NCBI GenBank assembly: GCA_944472135.2
Contig: OX235270.1
Span: 56,177,267-56,241,266, forward strand
Reading direction: 5' to 3'
Source: Trichobilharzia regenti
Taxonomy: Eukaryota > Platyhelminthes > Trematoda > Strigeidida > Schistosomatidae
DNA: 64,000 nt
The position numbers were made by a program, and so were the translations under genes. Below the pieces are notes generated by a model, which saw nothing but the letters and a program-made list of their open reading frames with translations, did no database searches and was not told the origin of the DNA. Shown here piece by piece: positions 1 to 13,346 of the stretch (its first letter is position 1; each line of letters starts with the position of its first letter).

Positions 1-468
1 ACTTTCCAGAATGACTCTTGCAGAATGCAACGTGACCATAGCACAACCTCATGATACTCCACGCACGTCCTCGTATCTACTCACTACCAATTACCACTGC
101 AATCGCTTGTCACTCATTCTGCCTCACTTCTAGTAACGGTGACGTATGCGAGCCTCAGTCGTTTACACTATTGATCCCCGGCGTGTCGGACCGCACCTAA
201 CAATTATCTCCGTATGCATTTCATTCTCAGCAATAGCCTAGCCTCCCCGGCGTATACGACCCATCTGCTGTCTCTAACATCAATCAATTCATTCACGGAT
301 GTAGAAGACAAGAAACAACTTCAGAAGTAGTCACGACGAAAATTTAACAAAATTATGCAATAACTACAAGGTACGAAAACAACGAGTAAACACAATGAAT
401 CCAAGACACCACCAATTGAGAAGACACACCACACGTATACACAAACAGTACAAATAACCTCGTGGATC
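1..468. other. No gene recognised
   Basis: No convincing reading frame. Two short similar phrases beginning ccccggcgt occur near 177 and 247. The stretch may be part of the unit downstream of the BEL/Pao fragment, but no LTR end can be identified. Confidence 0.4.
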
Positions 469-930
469 ATGTCATGTTGGAATTCCTTTGAAGAATTGCA
501 GGACTTACACCAGTACGCCTACAACCCTTCACAGGTTGACGATTGTAAGTTGTGGAATGTCCGAACACAAACAAGATTAACCAACAATTGCTATAATTGG
601 AACTCACACAATAATTTACACAAACACGAGTACAATCAGTACATCAAATATGGTGGATTCTGCCATGACGCACTATCCTTGAAGAACTGTGGGACTTACA
701 ACAGTACGCCTACATTCCTTCTCAGGCTGATGATCCAAGTGGAAGTCGTCCAGAGACAAACAAAATTATGAACAATTAGGTGAAAGATGATACCAATGCA
801 GTATATACGATATGAACATATGTACAAAATCACACACCCAGCACATTGGACTTCTCATTGATGCGCTACCCTATGATGAATTGTAGGACTTACAGCAGTA
901 CGCCTACAACCCTTCTCAGGTTGACGCCCT
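469..930. repeat. Three diverged tandem units, ~190-bp period
   Basis: The phrase 'aggacttacaccagtacgcc' and close variants, followed by 'ctacaacccttc..aggttgac', occurs near 500, 690 and 885, about 190 bp apart. The unit also shares the approach sequence (gacgcactatcc / gatgcgctaccc). Copies are roughly 80% alike by eye. A 100-codon + frame at 469-771 spans two units and shows no recognisable domain, so I treat it as repeat, not a gene. Confidence 0.6.
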
Positions 931-1905
931 AGGTTGGAAAATCGTTGCAGAGTTCATTTGCTGACTTCCTTGTATCAGCTATATCCTCAAATCTGAACGG
1001 CAACTCGCCCATGTCATTGTATCGTAGAATATAGATGACGAACCAACATACGACGTATCTGGTCAACCAAGCGTAGACACAGAGTAATTTACACCAAAGA
1101 TAATAACATTCAAATAGTAACTTGAAACTAGAAATGCCTTTATTCATGCAAGTCAGTTTACCAATTACTCTTTCGTTTACACGTGGCTTATCCTCACTAA
1201 ACTGAGCAATATCTTTCGTCTTTTCAAATGCACCGATACTATCATAGTCATAGTACACGATACAGGAGTTGATGGGCATTTGTTTTATTGTGAATGACAA
1301 CACCAACGGTGACTGATTGATACCAGTTGATAAACTTATCTGTGTACCAGAGGATTTTGTCTTTCGGCTTTTAGAAGTTTGTCTAGCTGCAAGACCACCA
1401 CCATTGCTGTCTTTTACTATCAGCTCAGGTTAAGCACTAGCATCTGATCATAGGTGGGCTACACGCTGATCAATCACACTGACGGTCTCACAAGTACCGA
1501 TAACTTCTGCAACTGCATCTGCATTCAATTCTACATCACGTTCAAGTTGCACAGAACCCTTGTTCAACTTAGCAGTAGTAGGCATATCCCTCATCTCATC
1601 ATGATCGACCAAAGACAAATGTGAAGCATCATGATCATTATCACAGATATTCAATTTACCGTCAAGTTCATCATTTTCAAACTCTATAATAAAAGAAATA
1701 GACAGTTTTAGTTCCTCCTCACAAATCCTTAGAGGTTTTATACCTTGTGGAGTCAAAACTGCCCTCTGAGACTGTAACTCTCTTCTGTGACACTGTATTC
1801 AACAATGGCTTACCAGTTGCAACTACAGGCTTCTTGACCACACCGTTTTCGTCACACAATTCGGAGTCAGACAGTGATTTCACACTTAGCTTATCACTGA
1901 ACTAA
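931..1905 (-). pseudogene. Decayed region downstream of BEL/Pao gag
   Basis: Coding-like stretches on the minus strand (about 1890-1740, 1756-1448, 1400-929) lie in different frames and are separated by stops. They follow the gag fragment in the same orientation, so they are probably the remains of the downstream gag-pol part of the same BEL/Pao element. I could not recognise peptidase, reverse transcriptase or integrase motifs, so this rests on position and composition only. Confidence 0.35.
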
Positions 1906-1916
1906 CTCACAGATTC

Positions 1917-2948
1917 TCAGTTCATCTTCATACACACTTCTTGCAAAGGTGTAAAACACAACCGTGTTTCTCTTGCAGCTTGTAACTTATCTGTTGAGGA
2001 TGTACCACGAAACCTGTTACACACGCTAGGTCTATATGCATTACTAAACATCATAGAGCCTTCTCGATATCCGCCTCTCTGAGACCACTTCGTCATCAAT
2101 GATTGCATTTTGCTCTCAGACTGCTCTATTCTAGGGTTGAGATTCAATATACTGGCAAATTCGCTCATAGATTGATTGACACTATTGTTTACAAATTTAA
2201 GAATGTCATCAAACTTTGGCTCGATACCCTCATCCTTTATACGGGAGCTTGTCTTCACCCACTTCTCTTGCAGTCGACTAGGTAGGCGTCTCGCTATTAC
2301 CTCTAGGACGGAACTTGAGTTCAGTTCACTCATGCAATTCATCGAAATCAATGCGTTCTTGCAAGTCAACAGATTATCCAAAAACTCAGAGAGTGCCTTG
2401 GAGTCATCTTGTATTTGACCACTATTACCCTTAACAGCCTCGAATAATTTCCCTACAGTCATCAACGTTCTTGCAAACCTTTGACGTAGTATATTTCCGG
2501 CCTGAGAGTATCCCTCTGTAGGCAGCATAAGCTTACAGCACTGTATAGCTCTTGAGGCAACTCCAGTGCAGTACCTCATTAAATAAATCAATTTCAATTC
2601 ATCGCTTCATAGAAAATTACTCAGCATGATCTCTAACTACTTTAGAAACTGTAAATAATCAGCTGGGTTTCTGTCGAAACACCGTGGTTCAAATTTAGGG
2701 ATTTTGATATTCCTATTACCCCTAGACGGTGAAACGGTAACATCAACCATGTCATGCTTAACATCAGACACACCGTTATAAGTAACAGACAAGTCACCAT
2801 GACTTACTTTCCTGTTTCTTTCAAGACGCTCTGTCCCTTCTTTGAACCAGGCATCGCTGAACGTAACCACTATCCCAGAAATTTCGAGATAACCCCTGTT
2901 CAAAGAAGACTTAGCCAGCACCAGGGGAGACGGACGAAGACTATCCAA
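1917..2948 (-). pseudogene. BEL/Pao retrotransposon gag fragment (DUF1759-like)
   Basis: Read on minus, the frame contains 'PKFEPRCFDRNPADYLQFLK', then the core 'LKLIYLMRYCTGVASRAI', 'EGYSQAGNILRQRFAR' and 'RRLPSRLQEKW'. This order is characteristic of the DUF1759 gag domain of BEL/Pao LTR retrotransposons, which packages the RNA in virus-like particles. The first and second halves are in the same frame but interrupted by two stop codons between 2640 and 2598, so the gene is broken. No complete pol or paired LTRs were found around it; the copy is truncated. Schistosomes carry BEL/Pao elements, but the exact family is not assigned. Confidence 0.75.
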
Positions 2949-3640
2949 ACGTTATTGTCCAGCTCTTGCTGCGCCGGGCCTCTTGCTGTCCCTCGAAGCC
3001 TTTCAGAAACGCTTGGTACTGTCAGGCGCAAAAACCAAAACACCGATTGGCGACCCGAGAATTCTTTATTCCAACACCAACATGTGAGCAGCGTAATAAC
3101 TAAGGTCTATGAACAAATATTACAGTAATAAATCACGATATTACTTCTGACGGTTTTGTACGTGCTTTCTGAACAGCGATCGATGAGACGATGAGTGATG
3201 TCTTGATGCCTCCGCGAAAATATAGGGAAGTTGGGTTCGAGCAAACAACCATGAATTGATCGTTCAGTCTTCAACTACGTTGAGAGGGGAATTGACTTCA
3301 AGCTTTATTTTTCCCCAAATATATGTAATTCATCCATAACATACTTTGCCTTTTAATGCGAAGACAATATTTCTATATTTCTTAATGTGCTTCATTGAAT
3401 GTCTGGTTAGCAGATTGTACGCATAAACTGATATCAAAAATCACATCAATCATGTAATTTCAACATAAATCTAATTTGTGTTATTTAAATAATACTTATG
3501 CATGCCTGTACAACTGGTGTGACCAGCATAGATGGGGATATATATATATATATATATGGACGTGGACTTCGCTACACCCCTTAGTGGCGCTATTAGGTAA
3601 GGAAACACAGCAAAAGTATTCGGAAAGCTTTGCAGCTCTC
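2949..3640. other. No gene; possible BEL/Pao leader and a TA tract
   Basis: The first few hundred bases lie upstream of the minus-strand gag and could be its leader, but no LTR boundary is visible. The remainder is AT-rich with no supported frame. Confidence 0.35.
3538..3557. repeat. (TA)n microsatellite
   Basis: About ten uninterrupted TA units directly precede the 3' limit of the CR1-like LINE relic. Confidence 0.9.
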
Positions 3641-3714
3641 GTTTCGTCTGAATCTACCGCCTCTCCAGTATTGCTTATGAGGGGCGGTATACCACTGCTA
3701 GTTTTAGTTCTGCG

Positions 3715-5013
3715 TTAGATATATGAGCACAGTCTCTTTGGATAATGCACACAATCCAGTACTAACTGTCTCTCATCCTCGATACTACTTTTGTCAATCT
3801 TATACTTACAACGGTTTCCAATCTTGCGGTATTCCATCCGAAACTCATCCCTACCAGTCACAGTAAACGGGTCCCACAAGTTCTTTCGTTTTCTTAGTAA
3901 CCTCCTTATTTCTTTACTGATCGAAGATGGTTTATGCATTAGCTTTCGAGGCGTTGACCAAGGTAGAAAGGATGCAGTTACTCAATCAAGTCTATTCCTA
4001 GATTCCAATCAAGCTTCCTCGACCGTCTGGTGTGTATCAACAGATCAGTCAACTAGGGTTGCCGCATTTCGGGTTGCAGGTATATTCGCTTTCCAAACGT
4101 TCGGACTACAGCTGTTGACCTATGTATGACGGCATGATTCCCAATTATAAAAATGATAACTATATATAGAGGTGCCAGGAACTTGATGTAGCCATCATCC
4201 TCATTCTGATGTGTAAGCACCAAGTCTAGAGTGTACGGATCACGTTGATATCGAGTTGGTGTATGTATACGCTGCACAAGTGCGTATTCAAGCGCTGTCA
4301 GTATGAGTTCCCTGTTGAAACGAGTGTTCGAAGTATTTGATGTTAATTCCTCCCAATTTATACATGGGTCATTAAAGTCACCTACTATAAGACACCTATT
4401 TCTACTACTCCATGTCCTGAGGTGATTTTGGTACTAACTCCTGGGCTTAGCTGACAGGAATTCTGTAAATACCACCAATCGTCACAGTGCTCTTGTTCAA
4501 GTTAATGACACAACTGACGGCTTCACTGATGCCGGTGTCATGAGCTTCCGACAATTTTGATGTGGCTGTGTTCTCTGAGGTGGATGGTTAATTTGCGAAG
4601 CCTTCATCGGTGGCACAGTGGTTAGGACTCTCGCCGACCATGCACATGGTCCAGGGTTCGAGCCCGCACCGACGCACACCTGATATCTATGGTCGGCCTG
4701 CAAAATTTGGGCTACCGATATCCATGCTGAAAATTCCATACTTGTACCAAAAATACAGTGTGGAATCTAGCTGTAAATCAAAAATAAAAAAAAATCTCCC
4801 TACTAGAGGAGATCTTCAGCGCATACCTCAATTTGAAGTATGGAAACTCAGAAAAAAAACTCCTAGTCCAGGAAGCGTATTGCCAAGGCTGCAAGCGTTC
4901 GTAAAGCATGCTGAAAGACCTCCGTGTTCAATCAACTTATGAACAGAGGTCTGGGCAGCGAAGGTTTTTGAGGCCTCTCCACCCGAAAACCCAAAAGTTT
5001 GAGGTCTTTTCAC
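3715..5013 (-). pseudogene. CR1-like LINE ORF2 endonuclease, broken
   Basis: Pieces seen on minus: 'CFTNACSLGNTLPGL' (start of an apurinic-type endonuclease) near 4900, 'AVSCVINLNKSTVTIGGIYR' near 4520, 'VGDFNDPCINWEEL' near 4360, 'HTPTRYQRDPYTLDLVLTHQ' near 4220, and 'RRLLRKRKNLW' near 3900, which is the linker toward RT. These follow the order of a LINE EN domain. Several stops, frame changes and a SINE at 4607-4794 interrupt it. No RT follows. Confidence 0.7.
4607..4794 (+). mobile_element. tRNA-headed SINE, copy a
   Basis: One of three near-identical ~187-bp copies (the others are at 21789 and 37012). The head has an A box (tggcacagtgg, 4611) and B box (ggttcgagcc, 4655) of an RNA polymerase III promoter. 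The copies can form an acceptor stem gcgtcgg/ccgacgc and a T-arm. The body continues 'acctgatatctatggtcgg' and ends in an A-rich tail. The 3' part (about 4723-4770) resembles the 3' end of the LINE at 24597-25819. It is inserted in the CR1-like endonuclease. Confidence 0.85.
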
Positions 5014-5077
5014 CTATCTCTATTAGGGTCTTTAATTCAGCCAGGGCTTCTCCTCTCTTAATTCTATCTTCCAGAGG

Positions 5078-5948
5078 TCAGTCGGGCCTAATTCTCATCT
5101 TTTTGTCGTCAATCTTGAATCCGTTGTTGAGAGTAATACTTTTCTCCATTTCGTTCTTCAATACTATCTTCAGCAGTCGTGGGAAACTTTCTATTGCATC
5201 GGCGTTTCGTTTACCGATTCTCATGACTTTCCTTATGTGAACTCCATTTGTTTTGTCAGGAAGTATTTCACCAATGATGGAGCTAACTACCTTGAGATCA
5301 TCAGCATGTCGGGCAGCTGGATCTACTTTCTTTGATTCCTCCAAGTTCAAATAACTATACTGTATTTTGAATCCGAAGGTTTCACAATCTTATTAAGGTT
5401 TACAGCCGTCAAGGCCTAATCATTAAGCCCATTACTTTTCTCTTTCCTATGATTATTCTGCTTCCTTGTTTTGGCACTAACCAAGTGGAATCAGTTGATT
5501 TCATTTCGCTCTCGCCACAGTATGAACATGCGCATTAACCAGACAGGCAACACTCCCAGCGGTGTTATAATGTTGTCACTGCTTGCCCTCCTGGATTTTC
5601 AGGTTTTTTGCGTGCTCTTGCAGACTTTTAGGCACAATGCACCTCCGTTGTGTCTTTCAAAGCTTTGGAATGTGATTCTGTCGCAGTCTTATGACTGAAT
5701 CGAGACTCCGCATTTATGGTATCGGTACGAGATGCTGGCTTTTTCTGCTCATCTGCGATCTTTGTCAATTTCTTGAACATAAGGTGTCCTATGGCCTCTT
5801 GGATGAGGATGTCCAGCAGGCTACTAGAAAACTGGTACACCAACGGAGATGATGGCTTTCTGCTTCTCCTATAGGCTGATGGTGATAGGCTAGTGCAAAC
5901 CTTATGAAACCATAGTTTCCGGTTATCACACTGCATCCCACCATCCAC
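5078..5948 (-). pseudogene. CR1-like LINE ORF1, broken
   Basis: The N-terminal piece (5948-5628) holds a degenerate zinc-finger pattern 'CDNRKLWFHKVCTSLSPSAY', of the PHD-like type seen in some LINE ORF1 proteins, then 'LDILIQEAIGHLMFKKLTKI'. The second piece (5350-5078) has 'VMRIGKRNADA..PRLLKIVLK' and ends 'MRIRPD', the RNA-binding part typical of flatworm LINE ORF1. The two pieces are in different frames with stops between, so the protein is not made. Confidence 0.65.
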
Positions 5949-5990
5949 CGAAGTGGCAGTGTGGTGGTCCGCAGCTATTAGAGAGACTAA

Positions 5991-6588
5991 TGTCAGTATA
6001 ATTAGTTCAAATTACACAGACAAATATGTATATATACCTAAATATAGAGATGTGAAAACCACACGAAAAGCTACAAAAGTGCGCAGAAGAAACAACACTT
6101 CAACTAATTTAACTAGTTAAAGTAAACAAACAGGCTTCTGATGCCATTTACACAACAATAGCAGAAGTTACTTCCCGACGTAAAAATTCCACTCTCCTTT
6201 ACGAAGCACTCGGTATTGAAGATAGAATCACATTCCTTTGTGTAAACCTGTTGCGCTTCATAAGAAAACGGTGATAAATATCTTTCTGTCTTCAAATCCA
6301 AGCCTCCGATATCGTAGAAGTTTCTGAGTGACATCTGTTTGTAACATTTTACACATACATTGGTTTAAAATTGCATCAACGGTTATTGTATCTACATAAA
6401 TTAAATACAGAAAAGAAAGTAATCAGTACACCATAATGTCTGAAGAAGAGCATAATAATGAGTCCAGGTTCCGTAATAACTGAACATCTGAATTTCCACA
6501 AAATACTTGATCTCACATTTGTTTTATTAAGCGATCTATGAGATTTGTTATGTACAACAACAAGCGTCAATACAAATTCCTAACAGAA
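5991..6588. other. Upstream region of TTLL1
   Basis: No supported gene. It lies between the LINE relic and the TTLL1 start and should hold promoter and 5' UTR. 'cctaacag' at about 6580, just before the chosen ATG, could be a splice acceptor of a 5' UTR intron. A 73-codon minus frame at 6113-6334 has no recognisable features. Confidence 0.4.
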
Positions 6589-7941
<1,353 letters not shown>

Positions 7942-10880
7942 ATTTCAAATCAGTCAGTAAAAGGAACTCGAAACAGAACCTCTCTACTCTTTAATTATTG
8001 TCAATATGGTAATAATTGTCAATGACTTTGGATCAAAAAAAGCATTATAAACTTTGTGATTAACAATCTGAGAATCAAATATTGGAAACCTTCACTTTCA
8101 ACAATATTTATGTTTATGACTATTTGGGAAAAATGATATCTATGAGTGTTGAAAATTGTTGATTTTGACAGAAAATTGTACATAAATTTCCCATGTAACG
8201 GAATATCAGGTTCGCTGTAACTTTCTTTTTTTGTTTTGGTGCAGTGTTGCCCTATACGTGTTTCATGGAGGATGAGATGCTGGCAGTAACAAAGATAACA
8301 TTACGTCTCTGGCCGACTACAGCGGCACATTCACATTTCGCTGTTCCGTCTGTCTCTTCATACGCATTTACTTGTTCATCCGAAAGTTATATTGATGAGG
8401 TTCACATCTACTGACAGAGGCCAAATAAAAAACAGTCATTTCCGTGAAATTAGAATGACAAATTGGAATCAAATTCTGTCACTGACCATATGCTTTCGCG
8501 TTCTATATATCTTGCTAAGTAGAATATTATGGTGAACATTATCTACGTTAGACGTAGTGTTAATTTAAGAAGTTAAGTCAATCGGTGCGACTCCACAACA
8601 GCATCAATTGAGATGACTGCGACACGAGTTACGTATGCGGAGACAACGCCTTTGTTGTCAAGTATTGCTAAATGACATAAGTTGTAAACAGTTAGGTGTT
8701 ATTGTCGAATCAAAACTTGGCATCAATCAATGAAGTCCTTGATTATTAGTTTAAGCAACGTGAGAAAGTGTGGACTATCTGACTGTAGACTTTAAAAGCT
8801 TATGACTGGAAACTCTACGTGACATGGCTCAAGGTCATTCTCCTTTTGATCTCCTAAAAGCATGAAATACTTATGATTATCCATGTAAGTGTTCTTTCTT
8901 TTTGACATTTGCATCTCTACTTTTGTGTGCTTTGCAAAGTGTAGCACCTTGAACCACTACACCTTTACGCAAAGTTCTCCGTTGAAAACTCATTCACTAT
9001 GATCAGTATCGTACACTCACCTACTAGGATCTAGATTTTTACAAAATCTGTTAGTCAATTTGTTGACGTCACTGTGAACTAGCAATAAAAAAAGAACTAG
9101 CAAACTCTACACACATTTTGTACCCAGCAATTATGCTGACGGTTTGGGATAAAGAAAAATTATGCCACCCATCCCAGATTTGTCGTCCTCACAGTGAGAG
9201 TTTTATTAAAGGTGATTACATGAGATTATGACTCCATATGGGTCTCACCACTTTTACATCCAAGAGGGAATAAACCTCTTTGAACACTTAATTCAAAGAC
9301 TCATTAGTCACTGATACCTGAACGCTGTCTAATATATGGTTAAGAAATGCTTATATGGATTTAGTGTAGTACTTTATGAAAATATACAGAGAATTGTTCC
9401 TCACTACTCAAACCATATTCGGTTGTCTCTGTTGATTTATTTACCAGGTATATTGCATACGCACAATTTATCCATCAGAAACATGCGGGTTCCTACTGAC
9501 GTCTAGACATGTTTGGAACGTTCAAAATGACGTTTTTACTACTCTTTTGCTTTTCAAATAAATATTTACTAAAAGCACAACTCTGAAAAACCACTAACAT
9601 GCCCATTTAGAAATGCTCCTTAAATTTGCCAGTCGTGCAGCTCTCCAATTAGAAACATAATAATCAAAGCGAAGACCAAATATCCACTTCCGAAACATTC
9701 TTTCACAGAATTGTCCTGTTATTTTGGTCCTTAGATATTTCCATTAATAGAAGAAAATAGTCTTCGTAGCCATAAAACTTGTATTTCTCCAAAATTACTA
9801 AATTCGGGTGTCATAATGAACATGGAAGAATATAGCTTACACACTTCTACAAAATGCTGGCGCTCCCATCCAATAAAAAAAACGAGGAATAAGAAGTCAG
9901 TAGCGGAGCTTTTTCATTGTGACCATAGACAAATGAAGTTAGTGTAGTCTTTAAAAACACGAAGGGTTTATAAGTAATTCAGTTATACCCAATTATTAGT
10001 TTAACCTTACAGAATGGGTGGGAGTGACCCTTACATTACCATCTCAATGTTTACAATAGCTTTTCTCTAACTGGAACCCTACGCGCCTTGACAACCTGAC
10101 GCTTGAGTATTCATTCTGTCAACTAGAGTCCTTTTCAGAAAGCCACTTATATAATGTCACGATACTTACTGTTGCTGGTTAAATCACGTCACTACTGAGT
10201 CCTACAACTGACACCACGTCTTCTTCATTAAAAATATAGCAAAACCAACAAGTACTAGTGTAAAATATTGATATCTCTGAAGCATCTCTTAGGCAGATGG
10301 TTCATAAATAGACAGACGAGGACACAAATAAAGAATAAAAATCTCTAGTTTATGGACAAATTCTTCAAGCACTCTGTTTTATTCATTTGGACGACTAATG
10401 ATACAAGTATGGGAAAAACAATTTCCAAATAGACTGCCCTGCGTTTTTCACGAAGTGGAAGCACTGTGGTCGTTACCGGTATAGTTTTCAAGATAGGTAG
10501 GCAGTCAACAAGCCAAACATCGTGTGATTACAGGGAAATATAATAATCATGCCTGTCAATTGGGAGTGGCAAGCTACATCAGTTTATAGATGGCATCCCG
10601 CACGTTTATATTTATTATAATCTTGATCCCTACCTCCACTTGTCTATGTTATGAAGTGTGTCAGTTCTAACTGCTGCACATTTCTGCAAAGTTGCATGCC
10701 GAAAATTCAGTCTGTCAGTCAGGTGGTTCGTGGAATACTTTTAGTGCTATTGTGTTTTGTATATTTGATGGTTTAATTCTAAAGCATTCACTTTTTCTCG
10801 ACAAATTTAGGTCTTCAGCGCTTACTTGAAGATGGGGTAATTAAGTGTCTCACTCATGCACTGATTGACGCGGATTCGAA
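7942..10880. other. TTLL1 3' flank and gene-poor DNA
   Basis: A candidate poly(A) signal aataaa lies at 8424-8429, about 480 bp after the stop. Beyond that I see no supported frame over about 2.4 kb, apart from a diverged dispersed repeat near 8700-8850. Confidence 0.5.
8700..8850 (+). repeat. Diverged dispersed repeat related to 27230-27345
   Basis: Shared spaced phrases in the same order: ggcatca, caacgt, ttgactg/ctgactg, gtagac/cagac, 'atggctcaa', 'ctc'. The downstream copy follows the Smalpha-like SINE. Similarity is moderate and by eye only. Confidence 0.4.
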
Positions 10881-10884
10881 GCAC

Positions 10885-11400
10885 CTAGGAAACATAGATT
10901 TCATCAAAAGAATGGTTAACTGCAACTGCTAGGTGCCAATATCTCGAAGTTTGAAATATGAATTTACTGCATGAAGGACTCTTAAAGCCTAGAGAAAAAT
11001 TGTTGGTTCGTAACCATTTGAATGTCAAAATAAGCGAAATATTACCGAATTCCATCAAGGAATTTGACTTGAACTTTCGGAAAACACGCTGGCAGTGGCT
11101 GCAGTTGCATATTAAATACCACACGAAGAGGCATGAAAGGAGAAAGAACAGCACCTTAAGGAACACCTGCTAGAGTAAGTGAAACAGTTGAGGACTTCCC
11201 ATTGTAAACAGTGTAATGCCTCCTATCACAAAAGTGAGAATGCAACCACTTATTAATCCAGCACCCTGTTTGTGTCACACCAGTCTAGCATAACAAAACA
11301 AAAGAGGTCTAGGTACAGAGTCAAAGGTAGATTTGTAGTCAAGGAAGGCACATCGAACACATTTGGCACCTCTACCTAAACTAGAGAAGATATTATGATA
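10885..11400 (-). pseudogene. CR1-like LINE reverse transcriptase fragment
   Basis: The minus-strand reading gives 'RCAFLDYKSTFDSVPRPLLF' (the RT block containing the first catalytic Asp region), then 'FTMGSPQLF', 'TLAGVP*GAVLSPFM' (RT block 'GVPQGS-LSP') and 'KVQVKFLDGI'. The order fits an RT palm domain, but stops and frame changes are frequent. Only the central RT is present; both ends are lost. Confidence 0.6.
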
Positions 11401-12084
11401 TAAGACAACAGCTACTTGTTATTCAGTAAAATATTTCTTTCTGTGCTATTTTCCGTATTACCCGCATTAGTTCCGAGTCTACGGGCATTTTTCAGCATCA
11501 TTTCAGCGTTTTCCACCCCGGTTCGGCGCTGACAAACATTGTATCAGCACAACCCGCCTTAATTCAGCGTGCAGTTACTAGGCTCTACTCACAATACTTC
11601 AACGCATACAGGGTCTCATTAAGCACACAAATATTCGTTTAGCATTAGACTGGAATACCGACCGACGTATAATTCAGAAATAGTTGAGCATTATTTTAAG
11701 CTTGGACTAAACAAATATCCCAGGAAGAAGCAGTGGTAGTTGTGTAAGCTCAGCATTCTAAATGTAACTGTTGCGTGAATTATGAGCGTATTATTTCGCC
11801 GACAAATTTCGAATTTTGCTTCTTTTCGGGATGCTTCCTGTGGAAAATACTTGAGTGATCTATAGTGGAATTGTACTTTCGCTTTCTTAAGTAAAATATT
11901 CCAAATCAAACACGATGGATTTCCTTATGTACACTGGATGATGTCCACAAGTATAAGATGACGTATATGATAATTATCTGGAGATTAAAGTTCTAATTAA
12001 GCCACCAGTGGTTATACAATACGTTGGCAGTCATGGTTAGTTGGGGAATAACGTGAGTAAGTGTTGAACTAGGTCCACCTCAAA
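11401..12084. other. No gene recognised
   Basis: AT-rich, no supported frame or recognisable repeat. Confidence 0.4.
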
Positions 12085-12520
12085 AAGAAGGAAACTTACA
12101 ATTATCCAATGCTATGTAACTAAGAACAACGTAGACGAAAAGAAGAAGGAGGCCTTCTATCGACAACCACAGTCAGTAATGGATAAGATCCAAACCAGAT
12201 GGAAAAATCAAAATTCTAATAGGTGATGTAAATTCCAGCCAAACTGGGAACAAACTACACAGGAAGAGAATTCATCGTGTGTTGAGGGCCACTTGGTGAA
12301 ATGAATGAGAACGGAGAACTCTGAGCGCTTAATGATACGATTTTTGGAGGTAGTGTGTACAATGACAAGGATATAGAAAAGGCAATGTGGGTTTCACCAG
12401 ATGGACAAATCAAAAATCAGATAGAGTTTGTCTCAATATCAAGAAAGTTGTGACTCAACTAACTTGACACGAAATGCATAAGAGGTTTAGATGTAGGCTC
12501 AGATGACTCTATTGCGAGGA
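12085..12520 (+). pseudogene. RTE-A endonuclease fragment
   Basis: The plus strand reads, across frame changes, 'TIIQCYVTKNNVDEKKKEAF', 'MNENGEL', 'GGSVYNDKDIEKAMWVSPDG' and 'GLDVGSDD'. These align in order with the EN domain of the intact RTE-A protein at 59946-63074 (IIQCYAPTNN, GGSVYKHKDIHKATWVSPDG, GADVGSDH). It is truncated at both ends, with several stops. Confidence 0.75.
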
Positions 12521-13039
12521 ATCTTTAAGATCGAGTTGAAAGACTACATGACATAGCTGATGAACATCAAGGGTTAATTAATTTACAGCAGGCCACAAGT
12601 CCAATCGAATCAGCAATTTTGAAAGGCTCTGATGTTCGTACATTGCGGTAGATCAGAAAGCACTCTGTATCACCTATTTGAAACCCAATTATTTCTAATT
12701 GACTTCATGATTCTATGTGTTCAGGTTCAATATCACAGAATGTTTCAAAGAAGACTCCGCCTTCATCATGCTGGCACTCTGGAGCATGGGACTTAGTGAA
12801 GTTCTGTCCATGCAAACACAATCATCGCAGCAAGTGTAATGTAGTCAGTCATCAAGATGGCTCCTGTCAGCCACTCAAAAACTGATATAGAATTCGTTCG
12901 AAATCCGCAATTAGTGTGAGTCATAAACTAGTTGGAAAGTTTATGAGTATCATGTAACGATAATATATCAACATTCAGGTAAACGGTAATAATGCACAGT
13001 TAAAATTAAATATTGCACCTGACATTACTATCATTTTAG
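12521..13039. other. Unassigned; short Cys/His-rich frame at ~12720-12890
   Basis: An open + frame of about 55 codons ends 'NHRSKCNVVSHQDGSCQPL' and contains CWHSGAWDLVKFCPC. It has no start codon context and no family I recognise. It could be an exon, a repeat ORF or chance. Confidence 0.25.
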
Positions 13040-13108
13040 AAGAACTTTGGTCTGATGTCGGCAGACTTATCGCTGAAAATACTAGTCAGACTGCTATCAG
13101 CTCGTGAG
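13040..13108 (+). other. Candidate 69-bp internal exon, unknown gene
   Basis: Flanked by a good acceptor (tatcattttag) and a consensus donor (gag|gtgagtat). The phase-0 reading is open for 23 codons and ends 'SLKILVRLLSARE'. Length divisible by three and good borders are suggestive, but the peptide is too short to assign and could be chance. Confidence 0.3.
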
Positions 13109-13346
13109 GTGAGTATCTTGAACTATTTAATCAACTCCAGTGATGTGTACCCTTCCGTATTATCAGATCCACAGGAATTTTCCACGTTCACGTAAGAGAT
13201 ATAAATCTTTCGGTAGCCAATTGGCTCTACTTCTTGCAACTGCCTGATTTTTCACTTAAATTTATATATAATATGACCAGTCATTCTTAAAATTCACATA
13301 AAATGTATACAGTGGTAGAAAAAAAGCATTTCTTCGAATATCACGC

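Larger units (their letters stand above)
3650..5990 (-). mobile_element. Decayed CR1-like LINE (ORF1 + endonuclease), minus strand
   Basis: The order on minus is an ORF1 with a PHD-like finger (5948-5078), the endonuclease start (about 5013-4828), an inserted SINE, then the rest of the endonuclease (4600-3715). All parts contain stops or frame changes. The RT domain is missing, so the copy is 3'-deleted. Family assignment (CR1/Jockey group, as in schistosome SR1/Perere-type LINEs) comes from the layout and motif style. Confidence 0.7.

Noticed and set aside
469..771. 100-codon + frame as a gene
   Set aside because: It spans two units of the local tandem repeat and has no domain.
3056..3067. 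'ttggcgacccgag' resembles a BEL/Pao primer-binding site
   Set aside because: It lies on the plus strand while the adjacent gag reads on minus, and no LTR ends just before it.
6538..6588. Upstream ATG of TTLL1 at 6538
   Set aside because: The 17 extra residues have no counterpart in the family, whereas ATG 6589 matches the usual N-terminus.
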